Part shown: positions 28,291 through 36,766 of the stretch, piece by piece
How the letters are laid out: the number at the start of each line of letters is the position of its first letter
How positions within the stretch are numbered: the stretch's first letter is position 1
Assembly: GCA_017461425.1 (NCBI GenBank)
Contig: JAFTXY010000011.1
Coordinates: 248,001-312,000 of the forward strand
Source of the DNA: Candidatus Gastranaerophilales bacterium
GTDB lineage: Bacteria > Cyanobacteriota > Vampirovibrionia > Gastranaerophilales > Gastranaerophilaceae
Reading direction: 5' to 3'
Length of the DNA stretch: 64,000 bases
Position numbers and translations under genes: made by a program
Notes under the pieces: generated by a model
What the model saw: the letters and a program-made list of their open reading frames with translations, nothing else
Databases searched by the model: none
What the model was told of the DNA's origin: nothing

Positions 28291-29080
28291 AGTAGTTAAA
28301 TATTAACATAATAACAAATGATACAAAATAGATATAAATAAATAATATTAAAACTGAAATTACCATATTTTTAGCAAAAATTGTGTTCATTAATGCTAGA
28401 GCAAGATAAAGAGTTGTGATTAGAATAAAAATCGCAAAAGAGCCAATAAAGTTTTTGAAAACAAATATAATTGCATCTTTTATTGCAATAATGGGTTTTA
28501 AGAATAATTTATTTTTTTCATTATTGAGTATTGTTGGCATATAAAATAAGAATATGAAACTAAATATTTCCATTGCAATAATTCCGCTTATTGCCCAGCC
28601 GTAAATTGCATACAATTTATCAGTTGATAATGTTTGGAAATATTTTGCAATTGCTTCCGTGTCTTGAGATATTGTTGATAAATCTTGTGCAATAAAATCT
28701 AGTGTTCCAAAAGCTTTTAACGCAATAAATCTTAGCAACATTAACATAATATTGGCTAGGATTATTAGAATAATTATTCCAAAGCTTATTGGGGCAATAT
28801 TTTTGCCTACACCTTCAAAAAAGGTGCTCCAGATATTTTTTTTATCTGTTTTTTCTTTATTTAAAGATTCTTTTATAATTTGAAACCATCCTGATAAAAA
28901 TGCGCAAGATAGCATAAAAATACATATAAAAAGGATTGCGGAAATATATTTAGAACTTGCCATTAAAGAATATGACATTAAAAAGTTTGATAAAATTAAA
29001 AATAATACTAAAAATAATGTGATACTTGGGTTTTCAATAACATTTTTGAAAGATTTTTTTATTATATTGGCTACTGTCAT
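28208..29080 (-). CDS. Multi-pass membrane protein of unknown function
   Basis: 290 residues with about six hydrophobic segments (for example I-T-L-F-L-V-L-F-L-I-L-S and I-S-F-G-I-I-I-L-I-I-L-A-N-I-M-L). Architecture resembles the YciC/DUF975-type membrane families; I cannot assign it firmly. The last about 30 residues (Y-Y-E-Q-K-N-N-S-S-N-G-S...) are hydrophilic and are read from DNA that also encodes the start of MiaA in another frame. The gene stands first in the minus-strand group. Confidence 0.7.
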   Translation of the reverse strand: MTVANIIKKSFKNVIENPSITLFLVLFLILSNFLMSYSLMASSKYISAILFICIFMLSCAFLSGWFQIIKESLNKEKTDKKNIWSTFFEGVGKNIAPISFGIIILIILANIMLMLLRFIALKAFGTLDFIAQDLSTISQDTEAIAKYFQTLSTDKLYAIYGWAISGIIAMEIFSFIFLFYMPTILNNEKNKLFLKPIIAIKDAIIFVFKNFIGSFAIFILITTLYLALALMNTIFAKNMVISVLILFIYIYFVSFVIMLIFNYYEQKNNSSNGSDSIGENTSLDNIGEKI

Positions 29081-29175
29081 ATTTCCTCTTTGATAATACT
29101 ATTTTGATTTTACAATTTTGATTAAATAATCTATTATTAATGTATATCGTAAGATTTAAAAATACAAGGTAAGAA

Positions 29176-29856
29176 ATGTTAAGATTTTCAAAAAAGCATA
29201 GTTATCCTGGCATATTAATTTGTGTTGAGGGAATAGATGGTTCAGGAAAATCCACCCAAATGGATTTATTATATAGTTGGTTGAAAAACAAAAATATCGA
29301 TGTAATTTCAACTCAATGGAATTCTTCTGATTTAATTTCAAGTACAACTAAAAAAGCAAAAAAGAAAAATTTATTATCTGGAAGAACATTTTCATTATTA
29401 CATGCGGTTGATTTCGCAGATAGATTAGAAAAAACAATTAAACCAGCATTAAAAGCAGGCTTTGTTGTTTTAGCAGACAGATATGTTTACACGGCTTTTG
29501 CTCGTGATGTTGCAAGAAATGTTGATTCAAAATGGGTTCGAAATATGTATGGTTTTGCAATAAAACCAGATATCACTTTTTATTTTGATGTTTCTCCAAA
29601 AGTTAGCTTAGAAAGAATTTGTGCTAATAGACAACCATCTTTTTATGAAGCAGGTATGGATATGAAATTTTCAAATAATCCGTACAAAAGCTATGTAATT
29701 TTTCAAAACAGAATTGTAGAAGAATATAATTCAATGGTTGATGAATACGGCTTAATAAAGGTTGATGCTATGGCAAGCATTCATGAAAAACAAAACTTTA
29801 TAAGAGAAAAAGTAGTAGAAATTTTAAAGAAAAATAAAATTAATATTGAAGGATAA
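29176..29856 (+). CDS. Thymidylate-kinase-like P-loop kinase, copy 1
   Basis: 226 residues. P-loop E-G-I-D-G-S-G-K-S-T-Q (about 19-29) and the D-R-Y motif (L-A-D-R-Y-V-Y-T-A-F) place it in the dTMP kinase family. The region after D-R-Y differs from standard Tmk (no S-x-x-A-Y-Q), and the LID is unusual, so the natural substrate may not be dTMP. SD AAGGTAAG precedes it. A paralogue starts 2 nt after its stop. Confidence 0.75.
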   Translation: MLRFSKKHSYPGILICVEGIDGSGKSTQMDLLYSWLKNKNIDVISTQWNSSDLISSTTKKAKKKNLLSGRTFSLLHAVDFADRLEKTIKPALKAGFVVLADRYVYTAFARDVARNVDSKWVRNMYGFAIKPDITFYFDVSPKVSLERICANRQPSFYEAGMDMKFSNNPYKSYVIFQNRIVEEYNSMVDEYGLIKVDAMASIHEKQNFIREKVVEILKKNKINIEG

Positions 29857-29858
29857 TT

Positions 29859-30530
29859 ATGGCAAATAAAAAACCACATGGTTATGACGGTTTATTAATT
29901 GTAGTTGAGGGAACGGATGGTTCTGGTAAATCTACGCAAGTTAATATGTTGTCGCAATATATAAAAGATGAGTGCTATGGTTGCATAGTTTCTGAGTGGA
30001 AAACTTCAAGATTAATTTCTGGGGTTATAAATGATGCAAAAGAAAGAAATATGTTAAACACAACAACATATTCTCTTTTATATGCTGCTGATTATGCTGA
30101 TAGATTAGAAAACAATATAATTCCAGCTCTTAAAGCAGGTTTTGTTGTTTTGATGGATAGGTATATCTATACTGCATATGTTAGAGATTCTGTTCGTGGT
30201 CATGATATTAAATGGGTAAAAGAATTATATAGTTTTGCTCCAAAACCTGATTTGGTTTTTTATTTAAATGTTGCACCTGATATTTTAATTAAGCGATTAA
30301 TTAAGAAAAATGGCGCCTTAGATTATTTTGAATCAGGACGAGATATTGGTTTATCAACAGACACATATAATAGTTTTGAAATATACCAAAAAAGATGTCT
30401 TGATGAATATAAAAAATTACAAAAAGAATATAAATTTATCGAGCTTGATGGTACGCAATCACAAGATGTTATTCATAACGAAATAAAAACAAGAGTGCAA
30501 GAGCTTTTAAAATCTAGCCCTATTAAATAA
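29859..30530 (+). CDS. Thymidylate-kinase-like P-loop kinase, copy 2
   Basis: 223 residues, clearly paralogous to the preceding gene: V-E-G-T-D-G-S-G-K-S-T-Q-V-N-M-L, F-V-V-L-M-D-R-Y-I-Y-T-A-Y-V-R-D and D-I-K-W-V-K-E-L-Y-S-F-A align throughout. Both copies keep P-loop and D-R-Y motifs, so both may be active, perhaps as a heterodimer (inference). The two genes are 2 nt apart and share one transcript. Confidence 0.75.
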   Translation: MANKKPHGYDGLLIVVEGTDGSGKSTQVNMLSQYIKDECYGCIVSEWKTSRLISGVINDAKERNMLNTTTYSLLYAADYADRLENNIIPALKAGFVVLMDRYIYTAYVRDSVRGHDIKWVKELYSFAPKPDLVFYLNVAPDILIKRLIKKNGALDYFESGRDIGLSTDTYNSFEIYQKRCLDEYKKLQKEYKFIELDGTQSQDVIHNEIKTRVQELLKSSPIK

Positions 30531-30541
30531 CATGTGAAAAA

Positions 30542-30564
30542 CTCGCTTTAAAAAATAAAGCGAG
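30542..30564 (-). terminator. Terminator of the flagellin gene
   Basis: 9-bp stem CTCGCTTTA / TAAAGCGAG with a 5-nt loop, 27 nt after the flagellin stop. On the minus strand the stem is followed by TTTTTC. It also lies 11 nt after the second kinase gene, whose strand lacks a U-tract. Confidence 0.75.
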
Positions 30565-30590
30565 CCTTGTGGAGAGAAAAATTGTTAAGC

Positions 30591-31598
30591 TTAGCCACCA
30601 ATCAATGATAATGCTAATTGAGGCAATGTATTTGCGTTAGCTAGGATTGCAACGTTGTATTGTTGCATAATTTGTTGTGTTGATAAATTTGTTGCTTCTT
30701 GAGCGATATCAGTATCTGTATATACAGATTTTGCTTCTTCTAATGATTCTATTCTTGTTGCCATTGAATCATAAGAGCTTTCCATTCTGTTTTCATAAGC
30801 ACCAATTAAACCACGGCAAGTTGCAAGTTTTGAAATTGCATCTTGAACTTTTTTCATATAAGCTCTGCAATTTTCATTTGTTGCATTGAATCCGCTGCCG
30901 CCTGTTGCATTGTTATATTCTGTTTCACTTGAATCTGATACTGTACCGTCTTCAGCTTCTTTAAAATATTTGATTTCTGTTGAGCCATCATCATTTGTAA
31001 CTTTTTTTGGATAGATTATATTTGTTCCGCTGATTTTTGAATCGGGATTTAAAATAGCAGGTAAATCCACATCAAGTATTTTTGTATGACAGTCAGTAAG
31101 AGCTGGGGAAATATCTAATACTGAACTTAAAGTTTCATCGCAACCCATTTGAATAACAATTTTTTCGTCTGGGTCTTTTTCGCCAAGCATAACTCTTCCG
31201 TTAAAATTTGTGCTATCTGCAAGTCTATTGATTTCATCAATTCTTTCGATGATTTCTCTCACTGCTGCGGCTCTTGATTCAACGTCATTTGTATCATTTG
31301 CCATATTAACTAATAAGTCATTCATTCTTTGCAAATGATCACCAATTGAAACCATACCGTCTTCTGCGATAGCTAGAAAGCTTGTTGCATTTTGAATGTT
31401 AGCTTGCGCTTGTTTTGAGCCTCTAACAAGGGCTTCCATGTTTTGTGAAATAACCAACCCTGCTGCATCATCTGAAGCTCTGTTAATTTTCAAACCAGTA
31501 GAAAGTTTTTCCATGGTGTTTGCTAATTTTGTTGTAACAGAATTTAGATTAACGCGGGCATTATAGGATGGTATATTTGTTCCTAATGTAATTGCCAT
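30591..31598 (-). CDS. fliC: Flagellin
   Basis: 335 residues. The conserved N-terminal domain (about 1-140) includes L-S-T-G-L-K-I-N-R-A-S-D-D-A-A-G-L-V-I-S, and the C-terminal domain ends D-I-A-Q-E-A-T-N-L-S-T-Q-Q-I and L-P-Q-L-A-L-S-L-I-G-G. A short central region of about 100 residues carries D-G-S-T-E-I-K-Y-F and T-G-G-S-G-F-N. I placed the start at M-A-I-T-L-G (31598), since GGAGAG lies 5 nt upstream; an in-frame upstream extension is not family-like. Cysteines near residues 160-180 (M-G-C-D-E-T, T-D-C-H-T) are unusual for flagellin. Confidence 0.95.
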   Translation of the reverse strand: MAITLGTNIPSYNARVNLNSVTTKLANTMEKLSTGLKINRASDDAAGLVISQNMEALVRGSKQAQANIQNATSFLAIAEDGMVSIGDHLQRMNDLLVNMANDTNDVESRAAAVREIIERIDEINRLADSTNFNGRVMLGEKDPDEKIVIQMGCDETLSSVLDISPALTDCHTKILDVDLPAILNPDSKISGTNIIYPKKVTNDDGSTEIKYFKEAEDGTVSDSSETEYNNATGGSGFNATNENCRAYMKKVQDAISKLATCRGLIGAYENRMESSYDSMATRIESLEEAKSVYTDTDIAQEATNLSTQQIMQQYNVAILANANTLPQLALSLIGG

Positions 31599-31628
31599 GT
31601 TTTCTCTCCATTTTTTTCCACAATTCAT

Positions 31629-31655
31629 ATATCGTTTTATATTTCTTATACTTTA
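31629..31655 (-). promoter_or_regulatory. Candidate sigma-28 (FliA) promoter of flagellin
   Basis: On the minus strand: TAAA (31655-31652), exactly 15 nt spacing, then AACGATAT (31636-31629), which matches the consensus GCCGATAA at five of eight positions (CGATA). The predicted start leaves a leader of about 25 nt with the SD. The -35 lies inside an inverted repeat (31648-31680). Confidence 0.6.
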
Positions 31656-31680
31656 GTATGTTTTTTTCATACCAAAGTAT
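31648..31680. repeat. 13-bp inverted repeat overlapping the flagellin -35
   Basis: ATACTTTAGTATG (31648-31660), 7 T, CATACCAAAGTAT (31668-31680); 12 of 13 positions pair. The left arm contains the -35 TAAA of the candidate sigma-28 promoter. It may be a regulator site. Confidence 0.75.
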
Positions 31681-31792
31681 AATATTTTTGAAAAATCCTT
31701 GATATGATTGCGTTTGAGAACCTTAAATAAATTTTTAAAATATCATCTAAATGTATTAGAAATATCAAATTTTATGTTAAAATTATTCTGTT

Positions 31793-32521
31793 ATGCCACA
31801 TTTTTTAATAAAAAAAGAAGAAATAAAACAAGATAGTGTTGAACTTTTAAATAATGAAAATTTTTTTCATATTGTAAAAGTTTTGCGTGCGAAAATTGGC
31901 GAGAAAATTAAATTTATTGACGACGATAGAATGGTTTATTTTTGCGAAATTACAGAAATTTCCAAATCCAGTCTTATAGCAAAAATCATTGAAAAAAATA
32001 AAACTGATAGAATTTTAAATAAAAACTTATGTTTAATTCAATCAATTCTAATGAATGATGCGCAAAATTTAGCAATTGCTAACGCTGTTCAAACTGGCGT
32101 TAAGAGAATTTTTCCCGTGTTATCAGATAATGTTTCTGCCCCAAAAGCATCATTAAAAGATAAAGTTTCAAAATGGCAAAAAATCGCTGTAGAAAATTTT
32201 AAACAATGCGAAAGAGGAGATATGCCTGAAATTAATGAAATAATTTCTCTAAAAGATGCATTATCTCAGTTTAAAAAAGAAAATATTTTAATTTTTGCAG
32301 AAAAATATGATAATAAAACTTTTGATAATTGTTTAGATAATTTAGATTTAAATTCACCAATAGCATTGGTTATTGGTCCTGAGGGTGGATTTTCTCAAAA
32401 AGAATTCGACTATTTTATTGAAGCTGATTATAAATTAATTACCTTAGGAAAAATGATTTATAAAGCACCAAATGCAATAGTTGCTGGAGTTTCAAATATT
32501 GTTTCGAGGTTAGAATGCTAA
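31793..32521 (+). CDS. rsmE: 16S rRNA m3U1498 methyltransferase RsmE
   Basis: 242 residues, the usual RsmE length. N-terminal PUA-like part (H-I-V-K-V-L-R-A-K-I-G-E-K-I) and a C-terminal SPOUT knot with A-L-V-I-G-P-E-G-G-F-S-Q-K-E-F and L-G-K-M-I-Y-K-A-P-N-A. K-Q-C-E-R is close to the family's E-Q-(C/S)-x-R. Overlaps the next gene by 7 nt. Confidence 0.94.
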   Translation: MPHFLIKKEEIKQDSVELLNNENFFHIVKVLRAKIGEKIKFIDDDRMVYFCEITEISKSSLIAKIIEKNKTDRILNKNLCLIQSILMNDAQNLAIANAVQTGVKRIFPVLSDNVSAPKASLKDKVSKWQKIAVENFKQCERGDMPEINEIISLKDALSQFKKENILIFAEKYDNKTFDNCLDNLDLNSPIALVIGPEGGFSQKEFDYFIEADYKLITLGKMIYKAPNAIVAGVSNIVSRLEC

Positions 32522-33825
32522 ACGATAATATTTTAACTTCGATTGATGAAATTATTAAAAATCATAGGGTTTTTTTGGTTGGCGGATATTTGAGAAATTA
32601 TTATATAAACAATGAAATTTCAAATGATAGAGATTTGGTTTGTCTTGATGATGCTCAAAAATTAGCTCAAGAAATTACAGAATTTTTAGATGGCACTTTT
32701 ATAGAATTAGATAGTGAAAATAAAATCTATAGGGTTGTTTTAAAGGATAAAATTAATTATTTTGATATATCTCAAGCGTTAAATAATAATATTTTAGATG
32801 ATGCCAAAAGAAGAGATTTTACAATTAATTCAATTTATTATGATTTAAATAAAAATGAAATTTTTGACCCATTGAATGGAATTGAAGATATTCAAAATAA
32901 AATTTTAAAAACATGTGATTATAATAATTTGATTGACGATAAATTAAGGCTTCTAAGGCTTTATCGTTTCTATTCTTTAACTGGTTTTAAAATAGAAGAT
33001 GATTTGAATGATTTTGTAAAAAATAATTTTGAAAAAATAAATGAAGTTGCAAAAGAAAGAATAAATTATGAAATTATTCAAATATTTAATTCAAAATATT
33101 TAGTTGAAACTTTATTAAAAATGCTTGATGATGGAGTTTTAGAAAAAGTTTTTCCATTTGTTAAAGAAATAAAAAGAATTCCAAAAAATTCTCATCATCA
33201 TTTGGATTTAATACATCATTCAATAGAAACAGTTAAAAATATAGAAACAAATAACCCAATATTAAAACTTGCTGCGTTTTATCATGATATTGGAAAGCCC
33301 GCTACATGGACAATTGAACCAAAAGGCAGACATAGATTTATTGGTCATGATTTAAAAGGGGCGCAAATTGTTAAAAAAGAATTAGAAGAATTAAAGTTTT
33401 CAAATAAACAAATTTCATATATTCAAGATATGGTTAAATATCATATTTATCCTGCAAGTTTGATTAATTGTGCTGATAATAAAAAAGCGTATGCTAGATT
33501 TGTTAGAAGGCTAGGTGTAAATACCCCTGATGTTATAAAGCTTTCAAAAGCAGATAGATTATCTGCACTTGGCGAAGATGTCACCAAGGAAATGGTTGAA
33601 AAATCACTTTTGCATCTTGAAAATTTGCAAAAATATTATGATGATGTAAAAGATATAGCAAACAATCCAAAGCCAATTATTGATGGTAATGAAATTATGA
33701 AGATATTGAATATTAAACCTTCTAAATTAATTGGTGAAATAATTGATGAATTAAAAGAAATGCAATTATCTGGCGAAATTTCTACTAAAGAAGAAGCTAT
33801 TAAATATGTTATTTCAAGAAGATAA
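32515..33825 (+). CDS. tRNA nucleotidyltransferase / poly(A) polymerase family protein with HD domain
   Basis: 436 residues. Class II nucleotidyltransferase head: V-G-G-Y-L-R-N-Y-Y and the metal motif D-R-D-L-V, then R-R-D-F-T-I-N-S-I-Y-Y and R-L-L-R-L-Y-R-F. The C-terminal half has an HD domain: H-L-D-L-I-H-H-S-I and Y-H-D-I-G-K-P. Such enzymes add CCA to tRNAs. tRNA-Ala and tmRNA in this window lack an encoded CCA, so a CCA-adding activity is required; this gene is a candidate. Confidence 0.87.
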   Translation: MLNDNILTSIDEIIKNHRVFLVGGYLRNYYINNEISNDRDLVCLDDAQKLAQEITEFLDGTFIELDSENKIYRVVLKDKINYFDISQALNNNILDDAKRRDFTINSIYYDLNKNEIFDPLNGIEDIQNKILKTCDYNNLIDDKLRLLRLYRFYSLTGFKIEDDLNDFVKNNFEKINEVAKERINYEIIQIFNSKYLVETLLKMLDDGVLEKVFPFVKEIKRIPKNSHHHLDLIHHSIETVKNIETNNPILKLAAFYHDIGKPATWTIEPKGRHRFIGHDLKGAQIVKKELEELKFSNKQISYIQDMVKYHIYPASLINCADNKKAYARFVRRLGVNTPDVIKLSKADRLSALGEDVTKEMVEKSLLHLENLQKYYDDVKDIANNPKPIIDGNEIMKILNIKPSKLIGEIIDELKEMQLSGEISTKEEAIKYVISRR

Positions 33826-33846
33826 TTTATGTAATATAATAAAACT

Positions 33847-34485
33847 ATGCGAATAATAAATTGGTTTAAAACAATAATAGAGGATATAAATACAATAAAG
33901 GAAAAAGATGTTGCAGCTCGCAATATTTTTGAAGTTATTTTTTTATATCAAGGATTTCATGTTCTTTTAGCACATAGGATTGCGCATAAACTTTTATATT
34001 GGAAAATTCCATTTATTCCAAGATTAATTTCTCAAATTGCAAGATTTTTTACAGGAATTGAAATACATCCTGGTGCAACAATAGGCAAAAGATTTTTTAT
34101 TGACCATGGAATGGGTGTTGTAATTGGCGAAACAACAATAATTGGCGATGATGTACTGATATACCAAGGGGTTACGCTTGGTGGTACAGGAAAAGAACAA
34201 GGTAAACGCCATCCTACTTTAGGAAATTTTGTTACAGTAGGAGCCGGTGCCAAGGTTCTTGGAAATATTACAATTGGAGACTGTTCAACAATTGGTGCTG
34301 GTTCTGTTGTTATAGATAATGTTCCTGAGCACTCAACAGTTGTTGGCATACCAGGCAGAATTGTTAAACAATCAACCTTGATACAAGGCGAATTGCAACA
34401 TAATAGAATTCCTGATCCAATAGCTTGCCAATTAAATCGTTTAACTTATGAAGTTAAAGAGCTTCAAGAAAAGATAAATAAATAA
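33847..34485 (+). CDS. cysE: Serine O-acetyltransferase
   Basis: 212 residues. The left-handed beta-helix of hexapeptide repeats includes [34 protein letters not shown], and [11 protein letters not shown]. The conserved H-A-I-A-H-type block appears as L-A-H-R-I-A-H-K-L. It makes O-acetylserine for cysteine synthesis. The N-terminal part is short compared with the enterobacterial enzyme. The stop abuts the stop of the convergent next gene. Confidence 0.93.
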   Translation: MRIINWFKTIIEDINTIKEKDVAARNIFEVIFLYQGFHVLLAHRIAHKLLYWKIPFIPRLISQIARFFTGIEIHPGATIGKRFFIDHGMGVVIGETTIIGDDVLIYQGVTLGGTGKEQGKRHPTLGNFVTVGAGAKVLGNITIGDCSTIGAGSVVIDNVPEHSTVVGIPGRIVKQSTLIQGELQHNRIPDPIACQLNRLTYEVKELQEKINK

Positions 34486-35775
34486 TTATTTTTCTTCTTT
34501 AATTTTAACCAATATTTCAACAATATTTGGATCCCATTTAATTCCAGCTTCTTCTTGAAGAGTTTTTAGCGCTTCTTGGTTAGACATAGCTTTTCTATGA
34601 GCTCTGTCTTGCGTTAGGGCGCAATATGCACCTGCAAGAGCGATAATTCTGGAACCTAATGGAATAGAATTTCCTTTCAAGCCTTCAGGATAACCTTTTC
34701 CGTTATATCTTTCTTGTTGATAATTAATATATGGAACAACTTCTGACATGAAGTTTATATTCATTAGTAAATCTACGCCTACGTTTGGAGAATTTTTTAA
34801 TTCGTTCCATTCGGCTTCGGTTAATTTTTCTTTTTTAGTAAATAATTCTTCGCAAAGGGTTATTTTGCCAATATTTTGTAATAAGCCTGCGTAATAGATT
34901 AAATCTGTTGTTTTTTCATTTAAATTCATTTCTTCGCAAATTTCTCTTGATAAATTTGCGCATTCATTCGAGTGGGAACGTTTATATTGACCTTTTAAGT
35001 CAGCAGCATATGCTAATTTTTCAACAAAAGATTGTTGCTGGTCGCCCAAATCGCCAATAATAGCTGTTAATTGCGCTCTTAGATTTTGTAATTCTAAAGT
35101 TGCTACATCTTCTTTTGTTATAATTCTTTTTACTTCGTCAATAAGTTTTTGAATTCCCAATGAAGTAACGAATAAGCCTGCCATATTTTGAATTAAATCA
35201 GCATATTCAAATTCTAATGGTCGTTCTATTTTTCTAATAATTTCAACTACCCCAATACATTCAAAATTGTTTTTCATTGGAAACAGTGAAATTTGCATTT
35301 CATCTTTTTCAAAAACGCATTCTTGTTCATCTTGCATTGCTTTTTGAATATATTCAGTTATATTATCATTAGATAATTCTTCATCAGAAGAGCCCGCATG
35401 ACACAATGGGCAATCTTTTTTTGCTAAGAATATATTACATTCAACTAAATTAAGCATTAATTTAATTGTTTTTGCAATGGAATTATAAATAACAAAATCT
35501 TCATTATTTTCAAAGCCTAAAAGACTTAAAGTATTATCTATTGAATAAATTGAAATTAATTCTTTTAATTGCTCGATAAGACTTTGTTTTTTATCTTTAT
35601 CTTTTGCTTTTTTGGAAATTTTATCCACAAATTCAGGGTTGATTAAATGTTCTGTTAAAAAATCACCTAAATTTAGTGCAAAAATCTCTTCTAGTGGGTC
35701 ATCAGCCAATAAATTTATTTTTCTGGTGTACATTGATGTGTCTTTGTTCACATCATTTCTTTTGCTTTTGTTCAT
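34486..35775 (-). CDS. GAF-like plus degenerate HD-GYP domain protein
   Basis: 429 residues. The middle (about 75-210) looks GAF-like; residues about 250-425 align with HD-GYP phosphodiesterases of cyclic-di-GMP. G-Y-P is kept (Y-N-G-K-G-Y-P-E-G-L-K-G-N), but the HD of L-L-H-D-I-G-K reads L-L-Q-N-I-G-K, the H-H of H-H-E-R reads Q-Q-E-R, and A-D-A-F-D-A-M-T reads A-G-A-Y-C-A-L-T. Most metal ligands are lost, so catalysis is unlikely; a receptor or scaffold role is inferred. A sigma-28-like -10 lies upstream. Confidence 0.8.
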   Translation of the reverse strand: MNKSKRNDVNKDTSMYTRKINLLADDPLEEIFALNLGDFLTEHLINPEFVDKISKKAKDKDKKQSLIEQLKELISIYSIDNTLSLLGFENNEDFVIYNSIAKTIKLMLNLVECNIFLAKKDCPLCHAGSSDEELSNDNITEYIQKAMQDEQECVFEKDEMQISLFPMKNNFECIGVVEIIRKIERPLEFEYADLIQNMAGLFVTSLGIQKLIDEVKRIITKEDVATLELQNLRAQLTAIIGDLGDQQQSFVEKLAYAADLKGQYKRSHSNECANLSREICEEMNLNEKTTDLIYYAGLLQNIGKITLCEELFTKKEKLTEAEWNELKNSPNVGVDLLMNINFMSEVVPYINYQQERYNGKGYPEGLKGNSIPLGSRIIALAGAYCALTQDRAHRKAMSNQEALKTLQEEAGIKWDPNIVEILVKIKEEK

Positions 35776-35808
35776 AAATACCCAATCCTGTGCCGTTTAT
35801 ATAATAAC

Positions 35809-35835
35809 ATATCGGCATAATTTTTTAAAACTGAA
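35809..35835 (-). promoter_or_regulatory. Possible sigma-28-like promoter of the HD-GYP-like gene
   Basis: GCCGATAT at 35816-35809 on the minus strand matches the sigma-28 -10 consensus at seven of eight positions and lies 33 nt before the start codon. At the expected 15-nt distance the -35 is TTCA instead of TAAA, so support is partial. Confidence 0.4.
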
Positions 35836-36017
35836 ATGTTTTTTTGAAAATTTTATACATTAGTTAATATTTTTTATACTTTAGTTTGAGTTTAAGAAAT
35901 AAAATAATGGGTATAAAAACAATTTAATACAAATATAATTTATTAAGAAAGTATAAATTATATTTCTTTTTTCTTTTATTTATTGTAGCATGTTTTTGTT
36001 ATAAAGAATGATTGTTT

Positions 36018-36704
36018 ATGAAAACAGAAATAAAAAAAGATGAGTATATAGCAAAAATTATTCATGATTTAAAGACACCAACAACAGCTCAAATAAGGGC
36101 TTTGGAATCATTTTTAATTTCAACATCAAATAAAATTAATCAAGAAGAAAAAGATTTAATTGAACTAACCTTGAATTCTTGCAATTATATGAATCGTTTA
36201 ATTGAAATTTTTTCGTGTGTGAATAAACTAAATTATGAAAAAATTAAATTATCGTTTGAAAGATTTAATATTGTCGAATTGACGCAAGAAGTTTTAAACG
36301 AATTGAGTATTTTATCAAAATATTATGAATTAACTTATTGTGTTGATTTTGATGATGAAATAATGATTATGGCAGATAAATTGCAGATAAAAAGAGTTAT
36401 TGAAAATCTTTTTTCAAATTCTATAAATTATGCTTTTAGAAATACCGAAATTAATATTCAACTTAAAAAACAAAATGATAATTTAATTTTTCAAATTAGA
36501 AATAATAGCCCTTATATTGAGCCTAAAATTTTAAATGAAGTTTTTGATAAATATAAAACTCATTCTTCTTATTATAATAAAGCAGGAGTCGGTCTGGGTT
36601 TGTATTTATCAAAAGAAATAATTTCTGCTCACCAAGGCAGAATGATTGCAAAAAGTAGTTTAGACAATATAACTATTTTTGGTTTTATTATTCCTATTAA
36701 ATAA
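36018..36704 (+). CDS. Orphan cytoplasmic histidine kinase (HisKA + HATPase)
   Basis: 228 residues consisting only of a kinase core. The phospho-acceptor is in I-I-H-D-L-K-T-P (H about residue 18), the N-box is L-F-S-N-S-I-N-Y-A, and the G-box is G-V-G-L-G-L-Y-L-S-K-E. There is no sensor or membrane segment and no response regulator beside it. ATG 36018 was chosen over TTG 36012. It probably receives signals from a partner protein. Confidence 0.85.
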   Translation: MKTEIKKDEYIAKIIHDLKTPTTAQIRALESFLISTSNKINQEEKDLIELTLNSCNYMNRLIEIFSCVNKLNYEKIKLSFERFNIVELTQEVLNELSILSKYYELTYCVDFDDEIMIMADKLQIKRVIENLFSNSINYAFRNTEINIQLKKQNDNLIFQIRNNSPYIEPKILNEVFDKYKTHSSYYNKAGVGLGLYLSKEIISAHQGRMIAKSSLDNITIFGFIIPIK

Positions 36705-36707
36705 AAA

Positions 36708-36729
36708 AATGCGAGCAAAAGCTCGCATT
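36708..36729 (-). terminator. Terminator of the filament-like coiled-coil gene
   Basis: 9-bp stem AATGCGAGC / GCTCGCATT with AAAA loop. On the minus strand it is followed by TTTTTAT, 37 nt after the stop at 36767. It lies 3 nt after the histidine-kinase stop on the other strand. Confidence 0.8.
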
Positions 36730-36766
36730 AAGTAATTTAAGTTAAGCGGAATGTGGGTGTGTGTTT

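Noticed and set aside
34032-34349. Minus-strand ORF inside cysE
   Set aside because: Antisense to hexapeptide-repeat coding sequence; low-complexity P/T/I composition is a mirror effect.
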